Positions 23,750 through 35,700 of a stretch of DNA of 64,000 nt are shown one piece after another. Position numbers and translations under genes: made by a program. This DNA is from Mytilisepta virgata (Eukaryota > Mollusca > Bivalvia > Mytilida > Mytilidae). Location of the stretch: positions 49,666,230 through 49,730,229 of the forward strand of contig CM051516.1 of assembly GCA_028015205.1 (NCBI GenBank). Reading direction: 5' to 3'. The notes under the pieces were generated by a model. It ran no database searches. It was not told the DNA's origin and worked only from the letters and a program-made list of their open reading frames with translations. Position 1 is the stretch's first letter; each line of letters opens with the position of its first letter.

Positions 23750-26700
23750 ATGTACAACAAGAACACAACTAAAGTAGTTCCGTGGATCAACAGGTACTGA
23801 CTTTAAGAAATCTTTTACACTACAGTCAGGTATTTTTGTAGGGAACGTCTTTTTACCACAGAACACCTAAAAACTAGGGAATAATGTATATATTTGGTTC
23901 AATAATTATAAATTATTAATTAATTTTTTTTTAAAATGATGTTTTTTTAAAGACTGTAATTATCTGGGCTCTAAAACAATAGTAATTCCCAACATTGAAT
24001 TTATATTTCATACAACCTAATTGGGTTAATGTATGTATTTCAGTAAATAAATATATTCTTTTATTTTCATTTAACTTTACGTAGATCCCAGCTGAGTGTA
24101 TATTGATCTGAGATTTGTCTGTAGTTTCTTTGTTCATTCTGAAATGTTTATCAGTGCTGCTGTTCTAATTAAGCAAAGAGACTCACCAATATTAATAATT
24201 GGACACATTCTGTTAGATACCTCCTAACTGATAGTGTTATATGCTTATAAAAGGCTAAAAACATTAAAAAGTTTAAGCCTGCAAAAAACACAAGCAAAAA
24301 TGCTTCTTGAGTTGGATGAACAATTCATACTGAACTTGTCGTCAGGAAAATTGACAGACATTGAAACCTTGGTGTTACAAAAGGGAATAAATCTCGTCCC
24401 TATTTGTGAAACATCGGAAAAACAAATAATGAAAGACTTTGGGATATTTGAAAGAAGACTGAGATTATCATATTTCTTTCACAATGATCCTAACATTTCA
24501 ATGAAAATAGCAAATTGGAATTGTCAAAACACAAACAAAGCAAACACTCTAATCTTTCCTAAAAAGAAAGTGACATTCTTGCAAAATGCATCACTGCTCT
24601 CCAAAATACATCGGATTGCATTTGTGAATATATTATAAAACGATATGTAGCAGTTAATATATTCTATAATTTAAAAATGACTAGAAGTAAATACAAATGT
24701 CTTCTAATGATATATGGGTGCCTCTGAAGAGGGTTTCACTAGGACAAATTTCCTGGAAAACCCCGAAACGTTGAATACGGTAGCACATTATCAATGTACA
24801 TGTAAGGCCAGAGATATGATTCATACCAGAAATAGGTGGATATCGGATCAATATCTTTAATAGTTGAACTGAGAGCAGGAGACTTGTGTAACACAGTGTT
24901 GTGATTTTGTTAGTACTTTAATTATTATTTTATCATAATTATCTTTTTGTGTTTAAAATTTGTCACAAGCTGTTCATTTTAGCTTATATGACAATAAACT
25001 ATTACTATTATTGAAAGAATTTATAACATTATAACACAAATATGTGTGAATAAATCAAATAATGGACGAGATCAAGAGTTCAGTGTAGGATAAAAAAAAC
25101 TTAATTCACATAGTTTTTTCACAGATCCCCCCTCTTAACTTAATTGGGAAAAATTGATTGACCAATATAGGTATATACATTGAGAGTATATTTTTTGTAT
25201 CATGGGTCCCGTTTTTCCTCAACAATGTATGTTTGTTCTGTATATTGACTTGGACATCACATGAATCCGTATTTTTCAATCCGAAAATCGATGTCGGATA
25301 ACAAAACTTGCAGCGATTTTCAAAATTTTCACTGTGAAAATCGTGGATCGAAAGTTAATAACTTATTTTCCCCTAACTGTCTGGATATTTGAAATAAAAA
25401 ATATATTTTTTTATTAAATTGCTTTGATGATCAGGACAAAAATTAAAGGATCACCGACATTCTTCAATCTTAACTCTTCTCAAGTTGGGTTGTGAAGACT
25501 GTCGATAAGTATAATGTACATTCTTAATATAAAAAATATTGATAATTTATAATTATCAAAGCAAAAATATACTTTATTTCTACAATTTTGATAGAAATTA
25601 GCTGTTCTATGGTATTCTGCAGTGTTCTGTGGTGTTCTGTGGCGTTCTGTGGTAAAAAGACGCACCGATTTTTGTACACATATATATTATATGGCAAGGA
25701 ATTGTTAATATACTTCTTACAAAATGGTGACAATATATTAACAAATTAAGCATCAAAGCAGATTATTCACAAGCCATGTCAAAATCTGAAAAAGGTTTCT
25801 TTTGAAGTGGTTACATACCATGCAGTTACATATAATTTTAAGAGCATAGTGTATATTGTAGCACTTGCTGAGCATGATTGCTTTATTGTATTCAAATTTT
25901 TCTACTATAGATTATAAGTCTACATCCTAGACAAGACTAACAGATAGAGATATTATTAATCCTGCATGTGTGTTATAGAAAATAACTTAATAAGAAAAGT
26001 TGATTACCTCCCTTTTCCCATGGAAATTTATAAATTCCTAAAGTAGGTGTGACTGCTTAGATTTAGATATAAAGATGTAAGTCATAGATTTTGCTTTGTT
26101 TATATGATACCAAATGTGTAATCTGAATGTGTATTACAGTTGTAAGAAAGAAAAGACTACTTATTCAATTGGGTGCTGGAATATAAATGGGCATACAATT
26201 AAGGGGATTGACCCAAGATTCATAAATGAAATAATGGGAAAAGATATAATATGTTTATTAGAAACTCATTGTGATTAAGATGGATTATTAACACTAGAAA
26301 ATTACAAAGCTGTCCATTTAATAAGACCAAAATCTAAATATACAAACACTCAGGAGGAATATTTGTTTTGTAAAAACTCAAATTAGGCCTGGGATAAAAA
26401 ATTTTAGAGCTCCAGTGTAATGACTATATATGGCCGAAATTATGTAAAGAATTTTTTGGAATGAAGGAAGATGTTTTTATATGTTTCATTTATAATCCTC
26501 CAGAATATTCTTCATGCTCAAAGTCATTGCAATATGCTATTTTTGACATTTTAGAAAAAAGATATATATTGTAAAATGCTCAAAACTTGGTAAAATATTA
26601 CTGTCTGGTGATCTGAATGCCAGAACTGGTACGGAAGAAGATGATTTTATTATTGAAAATGGGTCATCAGAAAATATATCAGTATTGAATAACCTATCAT

Positions 26701-29700
26701 CAGACAGGGATGTGGGGAGCAGGTTATGTAAATCATTTTATTTGCTTTTAAAAGTGATGTACATACATACTGGTACATATTTAATTGTGTTGAAAATTAT
26801 ACAAGAGTTATGTGTTGTAGGAGGGAGTTGTCTCCCATTTGTCAATGATTGTAAATGTATAAAATTATATGTGTTCTGTAATATGCCCTCCTGGGGCCAT
26901 AATTTGGAAATAAAGTATCTATCTATACTAGATGTAGCATTGATCATGTGCTATCTACCCGTGGTAAGATTTTGAATGAAATGTGCATTCAGTCAGGACT
27001 TAAAATACTAAACGGCAGAATAACTGGTGATTTTGCTAGCAAATTTACATGCTACACTCCAAATGGAAGTAGCATTGTTGATTACTTTATTACATCTGAA
27101 AATTTATTGAAAAATATTTTATTTTTCAAGGTTCAAAAACTTTTAGGTGATTTATCTGATTACTGCAAAATATCATTAATATTAAAGATTGACTGTAAGA
27201 TAAATGAAAAGTCAAGCCACAAACAATATTATTCTCTGGCACATATGAATGGGATGAAGATTCACCATACCATTTTCAGAATGCCTTGTCAACAAAGAAA
27301 CAAAAAAAAAATAAATGAAAAAATACAAGAATTTAATAAAAATAGATATAAAGATGTTAATACTATGGTAAATGAAATGATATATTTACTGTAGCTGATA
27401 GTGTTTCCCTAAGGAAAAAATGTCCTAAGACTAAAAGTTTCAAAGTTTCATAGAAGAAAAAACAAAAATGGTTTAATGTAAGTCTAACTAATATAAGAAG
27501 ACAGTTAGATAATTAAGAAAAGCTACTTAAACAGTATAGTAAAGATCCTGTTGTAAGATCTTCATACTTCTCATTACTGAAACTTTACAGAAAAGTGAGA
27601 AAAAATTTTCAGAGGTCAAAAATGATTTGTATAAGAGAGGATTGAAGGCATTATTTAAAGTGTTCAAATGTTTTTATGGTCATAAACCTTAAATAAAAAC
27701 AGTTTTTCATATATTTGATCACAACATAAAGCCTGTTCGTACATATGAAATTTGGGGAAGTTTCCATTTTAAGAAATTAAACAACAAGGGTGATTCTTAC
27801 TTTACTAAATTGAATTCTGACTTTGCAGGTGAAAAAATACATTTAAAAATTAGCAAATACGCTGGGGGTTGGGAGAAAAAAGTTGAAATCAGGCTGTTAT
27901 GGGTGAACTTGGAAAATATCCATTATTTATTGAAGTAATGGTGAACATGATTTTATCTTTGATTTAACTATAGAAGACTACTGATGTTTTACTCGCTGAT
28001 GCCCTGCAAGTATCTAAAGCCCTATCAAATGAAAACAAGAAGAGCTGGTATGGCTGTATTCTTTCTGTATTGAATTATCTTAATAATGATATAAATAATA
28101 TTTTTAATTATAAATTAAATCTGAAAGTTTTCCTTTACAAAAGATTGACTTGTTACTACAATAAAATATGGTGCTCATTGCTTGCATATAAAGATTATAC
28201 GGTAATAAACTTAGGACCTATAGACTATTTAAAAGAAATATTTAATTTGAACCTTATTTGTCATTATTAAATAACAATAAAATAACAACACTATCAAAAT
28301 TTAGAATAATCAATCACAATTTCAATGAATTTAGAAATAGAAAAAGGTAGACACAGAGGACTTCATCTTAATGAAGAAATATGTAATCTTTGTAAGGATG
28401 ATATGGAAGATGAAATTCATTTTTAGCTCACCTGACCTGAAAGGTCAAGTGAGCTTTTCTCATCACTTGGCGTCCGCCGTCCGTCGTCGTCGTTGTCGTC
28501 TTCTGTTAACTTTTACAAAAATTTTCTCCTCTGGAACTACTTGGCCAAATGTAACCAAACTTGGCCACAATCATCATTGGGGTATCTAGTTTAAACAAGT
28601 GTCCGACCACCCCGCCTGTCAATCAACATAGCCGGCATGGCTAAAAATAGAACATAGGGGGTAAATGCAGTTTTTGCTTGTATCTCTGAAATTAAAGTAT
28701 TTAGAGTAAATTTGACAGGGATAAAAATGTTCATCAGGTTAAGATCTATATGCCCTGAAAATTTCAGACGAATCAGACAACCCGTTGTTGGGTTGCTGTC
28801 CCTGAATTGGTAAATTTTTGTAAATTTTGCAGTTTTTGGTTATTATCTTGGTGTAAGGGAGGTAATCCAAACACATTTAAAGTAAAATGTTGTGTATGAT
28901 TCGATTACCTACCTTACACTGCTTGTAAATTATTTATAAAGAAATGTAGATTGTCTTGGGGTGATGTATAGCTGTCAATTTATTTTTAGAAGTTACTATT
29001 AATTAATATTAATTTTAGCCATATGTCATTTTCTTTTTTAAGACTTTTATGATGTATTTATATCGGTAATTATGTTTGCAAACTCCATGAGAAATTTGAA
29101 TAGGGATTATGACCATATCTTTAGGAAAAGAATTTTTTTTTGGAAAAAGGGAAGGGGGAGGGTGAGGTGAAAAAAATTTAGGGGAGGGGGTAAATAAGAA
29201 ATTGTGGGGGGGACAATTTTTTCTCATTTCAGATTTCAGAAATTAAAAAGAAACTTTCTTCAAATATTTTTTTTTTGCCAAAAAAGGGGGGGGTACAATA
29301 ATTTTTGGGGGGGTTTCAATTCGCAACAGCATATTGTATTGCACAAAAAGCAAAAAATTGAATATAAATTCAAATCATTGTCATATGACCAATTCTTAGT
29401 TCTTTGACTACAGTTATTCTGTGTCAGAAACCTATTATGTGTCAAATATTTAATTACAATCCAAATTCAGACCTGTATCAAGCATGAATATTGTGTCCAT
29501 TTTTGCCCCAACTTTTCAGGGTTGGACCTCTGCGGTCGTATCCAGCTGCACTCAGCGAAGCAATTTATTAATGCTTTTCATTATGATTTTAACCTTATTT
29601 TACATGATTTCAAAAACCACAGTAGATACAGGTGAGCGACACAGGCTCTTATTTGGATTATGAGTACCGGGTAATGAAAATATTGAAATTATAGAAATAC

Positions 29701-32700
29701 TTTATGATTTATCAAATGATTTAAATACTGCTAGAGAAAAAATGCTTAAAGGGTGAAAAGGTGGTTTTTCAGTTTGCACTATGACACTAGATATAGTGTT
29801 GAAAACATTTTGTTTGATAACATATATAAAAATATGATGCATTATTTTTACTAATATTTTCAGTTTTATTACATGTACCATGGTGATATATATATATGAA
29901 TGTATTATATATATACATATAGACCTCATTAATATTCTTATAATATGAGTATTAGGAATTGAGGTCACTGTACTTGTCAAAAATGCTAGTCAACATAATC
30001 ATTGTAATCATTTGTAAATATTGTTATTGTATTTGATTTGCTCTTCCTTACTAGGGCATCTTAAATTGACAAATAAAGAAATTCTATTCGATTCTATTCT
30101 ATTCTATGTAAAGTATATTTTCTGATTGCAGTCATGAATTTGAAGATGTTTACACTGGTTTATTCAGTAACAGTATAACAGAACAGAAGGAAGCACTAGA
30201 GAGAATCAATGTATGGAAAAGCAGGTGAGAAATTATGTCCATATTAAGTTTCTTTAAACCAATATTACATGATTCAGTGATTTTTGCTTGCTTAACATCC
30301 AGTTGAAAATTTTACGTACATTTTCAAGATGAGAACTAATTCAAGAATAAATTACATTAAAATAATCAAGAAATGTAAGAGGTATGTGACCCAATGCACA
30401 AGACATTTTGACTATTGACAGAACATACAGAAGTAGCTGTGCTGCTGCTCTTTGCTTACTCCTTTTTTTTTATATCAAAAGAAATTGTCTTTCATGATCA
30501 AGGAATATGGCATTCTCCAAACATGTTGCCCATTACAACCTGCATTTGGGCTTTAAGGTTTACGTGACAACCCCTCAATGAAAGGGAACAAATGAAAAGA
30601 TACTCCATATCTATAATCTATCCCTTATGCAGATGAATCACATACATGAACAGATTTACATTAATGACAGTTTAAAATTGTACCAGTACAAGTATACATA
30701 GTTCTTTTCTTATCTTTATTTAAATTATAGGGATTACATGCTTATTACAGAATTTAAAAAATATTTCAGGGGTATTTTGCCAGTGGCTATAGAGAGTACT
30801 TATGCACTTTTCAAAGTTGTTATAAATCACGTAGAGGTTATTGAATCTGGATGTAATGTAGATGATACTGCCAGAACAGCTTTCAGTCTTGCTATTATAA
30901 GGTATAGATATATATATGTAATCAAAGTTTATAATATTAGTCTTTAATTTGAACTAAAGAAAACAAATATTATCCATGTTGATTTCTTTTTATTACTATA
31001 TCAGATTTTTTTTTTTTGCATTTTTATTGTATAAAATTTTATCTACATTTATAGTAGTTGAAATGTGAGGACAAGATTTTATATATACTATCAGACATAA
31101 CAGCTTCATGATAGACATGTATATACTCAGGGAGTAGTTCTTGTACACAAAATAATTTGAATGAAGACATCATAAAATAGTCCAAGAACAGTTAAACGTG
31201 TGTTTTTCCATAAGTTAACAGATATGATGGAAATTGAAAATTGTTTCTTGTAAACTACTCATTGACCGGTAGTTTTATAATTAGCTGAATCCATATTGAT
31301 GGATTTGGACCCCAGTCAAACCTAGGGGTTGTATTTATCTTGCTGTAAGGCATGAGATTTTGATTCATTTTTGAAGGTTTTAAAGCCACCTTCAGGATGA
31401 GAAACAACAATAACAATCTTGAGTTTTATATTATATTCCACTATAGCACCCATCTTTCACTATATTCAGCATTCCTACTGAATTTTTGATTTGAGGGTAC
31501 ATGTACCCTTTACTTGTATATTTTGGAGGTACAGGTCTAAGACTTGCTATTTGGCAGTACACTTGATTCTATAATATACTTCATTATCCTCAAAGTCTAG
31601 GGTATGATTTGAGTTGCCATGGGTACTGAATATCCATTAAACTGTCATTGAAACTTCATAATTACGTTTATTGCATTGGATCATTGTTTACCCTTGATGT
31701 TGACAAGAAAAATTCCTTCATGGATCGCTGCATGCTTGCAGCCTTGAACTAGTTTTCTTTGTGATTTCTGAAAAGTTATGAAATAGAACATATGATTGGT
31801 TCATATTATGTTGATCATCCAATTAAATCTATTCTAATATCCAATGAGCGAAGAATTCAAAATGGATCTTAATGATTTGCTAGATTTTCGAAAACCCGTT
31901 ATCTGTCTTTGTCATTCCTGCAGTTTTATGAAAGTTACGCCTAATCTAAGCTTTGTATATATTTATGCCTGCATGCACGGTGAGGATCAATATTTGTACC
32001 TTCAGATGGTATTTTCTACATGAAACAGTACGTGAATGGGCATGCTGTATACTAATGGATGCCTGGTCTTCTTCTGATAACCAACAATCTGTATTGCTTA
32101 TTGTATAGGTTTACATTGACAATAACATATTTCTTTTCCAGATTTGTAAATCATATCACAGAGAAAGCCCAAGTGCGACAGAGAATACAACCAGTTCATA
32201 TTCTAGCAAGAGGGGTATTACATAACTTCTGCGTTATAATTACTACAGATTTATTTACCATATATTTAGTTTCACACATGATTAAAATGTATAATGTACA
32301 TGTAGATCCATTTTCAACACTACTTTTTCTGTTGATATCTTCATATTTTTCTCCCAGTATTTTATCTGCATAATGGTTAAAAAATTAAATAGAAAAAATT
32401 AAATAATTTGCTACTGCATGTGTACTGGTCGTGTATTTGTATATACTAGAAAAATATAAATATATTGTTATTACTTTCATATTTTGTATGTTTTTTTTAA
32501 AGTTGTCTCAACTATACAGAAAGGTAGGTCATGTAAATCAAATATAAGCAGATGAGATATTCTAATGTTTGTCTCAAATGCTTAAAATCTGAACATAAAA
32601 AAATACATGTATTACTATGAAGCATATATAGTAAAAAAGATATATTTGAAATTATTGAAGGTGTCAAAATGTATAGGAGACTGGAAAGAAATGTTAAAAT

Positions 32701-35700
32701 AATACAAAAACAGTTTTTTCATTATAGCTATTACTAAATCCAACCCAATATAAAGGAAACAACTCTCCCAAAATGTTTTGTATTTTACTGAATTTAATTC
32801 CTATGTCTGTTTTCAAGCTTGGTGTTCCAGACTGGATAGTACAGATTAGACATGATGCGACTCATGGCAAGTTACCGTCAATAGATCTTTTGAAAACTGC
32901 AGCTGATTGGTGCATTCTTTGGTTGAAGGTAAAATTTGTTTAAACAGTAAATGAATTGTTCTTTATGATAGAACAACTAAGTTTCCTTGGCTTTAATACT
33001 GGTGTGTAGTTCAAAATTTTTTTTATAGAAATTTTCAAAATTGTCAAAATGTTGATGTATAAATGCATGAAAAGTACAAGTATTTTGCATGGAATTCTTA
33101 AGTATAGAATAAAAAACAATTGTGAAATATTGAAAAATGAATGTGTATACTCAAAATTTTGAATAATAATAAATTATGATAAGACCTTCTGAAGCGTAAA
33201 TATCACAGGTGAGAATTAAATGTGCAGTTACAACTTTTTTACACTCATCCAGGATGAATACTGGGAGAAACAGTTGGAAGGGATATCAGGTCAAGAGTTT
33301 GTTGAGTCAGACTTTAAATTAAAGGATGAAGTTGGAGACTTGCTCACCAGATATGAAGATTTGAAGGTTTGCGTGATTTTTGTCGAGCCTTCGACTTTTG
33401 TCGAAAAAGCGAGACATAGCGATCCTACATTCCGTCGTCGTCGGCGGCGGCGGCGTCCACAAATATTCACCCTGTGGTTAAAGCTTTTGAAATTTTAATA
33501 ACTTTCTTAAACTATCCTGGATTTCTACCAAACTTGGACAGAGGCTTGTTTATGATCATAAGATAGTATCCAGAAGGAAATTTTGTAAAAAAAAAATTCC
33601 AGTTTTTCCGTATTTACTTATAAATGGACTTAGTTTTTCTGCCAGGAAACATTACATTCACTCTGTGGTTAAAGTTTTTAAAATTTTAATAACTTTCTTA
33701 AAATATCCTGGATTTGTACCAAACTTGGACAGAAGCTTCTTTATGATCATAAGATAGTATCCAGAAGTAAATTTTGTAAAATAAAAATTCCAGTTTTTCT
33801 GTATATTACTTATAAATGGACTTAGTTTTTCTGCCAGGAAACATTACATTCATTCTGTGGTTAAAGTTTTCAAAATTTTAATAACTTTCTTAAACTATCC
33901 TGGATTTGTACCAAACTTGGACAGAAGCTTGTTTATGATCATAATATAGTATCCAGAAGTAAATTTAGTAAAAAAAAAAAAAATTTTCCGTATTTTACTT
34001 ATAAATGGACTTAGTTTTTCTGCCAGGAAACATTACATTCACTCTGTGGTTAAAGTTTTTAAATTTTAATAACTTTCTTAAACTATCCAGGAATTTTACT
34101 ATTATGTGCATTCACCTATCACACTGAAAATATAGACAACATCAAAAGTAGGCGAGACACTGGGTTCCGCGGAACCCTTACGAATTTTTAGAACAGTAAT
34201 TTTTTTGCTTAGGTCCTAACTACGTTTGTCACATGGTTCATCACATAGGCTATTAACAATATAAGTGCAATGGCCCAAATAATGAATGCATTGTGTATGA
34301 GCCAAAATGATGGGAATCAAGTCCAAAATTCACTACCAATGTTTAGTCCAAGTTTTTTTTATGATTGAATGATTGCTGTTTGCTGAACATCCTGTGGCAA
34401 AAATGTCATACTTATTCAGGACAAGAACCAGTTCAACAATTTATCAATCACAATTAAATAGATTGGGATGGGACAAAAACTGGAACCAATTTTGACTGCC
34501 ACTGAAAAAGGGTGGATGGTTGGTAGGGTGGGATAATTTAGCCATCTGTAGTGACCATTAGGCTACTCCTTTTTGAAAACTTTATGAAAAATTCTATGCA
34601 TTTCACATAATTTTTAGCTCAGCTGACCCAAAGGGTAACATAAGCTATTCTCATCACTTGGCGTCCTTCGTTATCCGTTAACTTTTACAAAAACGTTCTC
34701 ATCTGAAACTACTGGGCCAAATGGAATCAAACTTGGCCAGAAGCATCATTAGGGTATCTAGTTGCTGACATGGCTAAAAGTAAGGGTAAGCTGCAATTTT
34801 TGGCTTATATCTCAAAAACTAAAGTATTTAGAGCAAAACTGCTATTTTCAGACAAATCGGTAAACCCTTTGTTGGGGTATTGCCCCTGAATTGTTAATTT
34901 TAAGGAAATTTTGCAGTTTTAGGTTATTATCATGAATATTATTATAGATTAAGACAAACTGTAAACAGCAAAAATCTTCAGCAAAGTAAGATCTACAAAC
35001 CATTCAATGTAACCAAAATCATTGATTGACCCCTTAGAGTTTTTGCCCTTTAATGACAGGGTCCAGCGTAAACTTTCCTTTTAAGATCTTCTACTCTGAA
35101 ACCACTGGTGCCAATTGAGACCAAACTTTGGTGGAATAGTCCTTGGGTGGCCCCCTTCCAAAAGTATGTCGGCTTTCCTGTCTTCCAAGTGACATGGCTG
35201 CTGTTACTAAAAATAGAAAAAAAGGGGGGGGGGGTGAATTTCAAAACTCTTCTATAAAGCTACAAGGCCAATTGGAACCAAACTTGGCAGTAATGGTCCT
35301 TAGGAGGTTCACTTTCAGAATCATGTCTTTTGACCAGGACTTTTAACCAAGATGGCCGCTACAGCCGAACTTTAGTTTGACATAGGACCCTATAGAAAAC
35401 TTCTTGTCTGAAACCACTAAGCCAGTTAAAACTACACTTGGTAGCAATGGTCTTTGATGGTCCTCTTTAAGAATTGTGCCCGATGACCCAGACTGTCAAC
35501 CAAGATGGCCACCACAGTCAAACTTAGTTTAACATAGGACCCTATGGAAAATTCACTCAAAAATCTTCTTGTCTGAAACCACTGAGCCAATTAGAACTAG
35601 ACTAGGTAGCAATGGTCCTCTTTCAGAATTGTGTCTGATGACCCGGTCTGTCATCCAAGATGGCTGCCAAATCTTTTTGTCTGAAACCACTAAGCCAATT

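Larger units (their letters stand above)
26130..30110 (+). mobile_element. Degenerate non-LTR (LINE) retrotransposon with nested insertions, RT domain missing
   Basis: Endonuclease motifs appear in order in shifting frames: CWNINGHTIKG and DIICLLETH (26168-26275), LLSGDLNARTG (about 26600), and LKILNGRITGDFASKFTCYT...NGSSIVDYFI (26999-27100). After 27680 the frame jumps to C-terminal ORF2 motifs: YEIWG, EKIHLKISKYAGG and a GELGKYPL-like stretch. 28240-28420 continues with TLSKFRI and ICNLCKDDMEDEIHF, typical of the cysteine-rich C-terminus. The catalytic RT segment between them is gone. A ~200-bp repeat ending AATAAAGTATCTATCTAT interrupts the endonuclease (about 26745-26930), and a Helitron-like element interrupts the C-terminus at 28421-29650. 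The 3' end is AATAAAGAAATTCTATTCGA followed by an ATTCT repeat to 30108. Clade not resolved. Confidence 0.75.
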
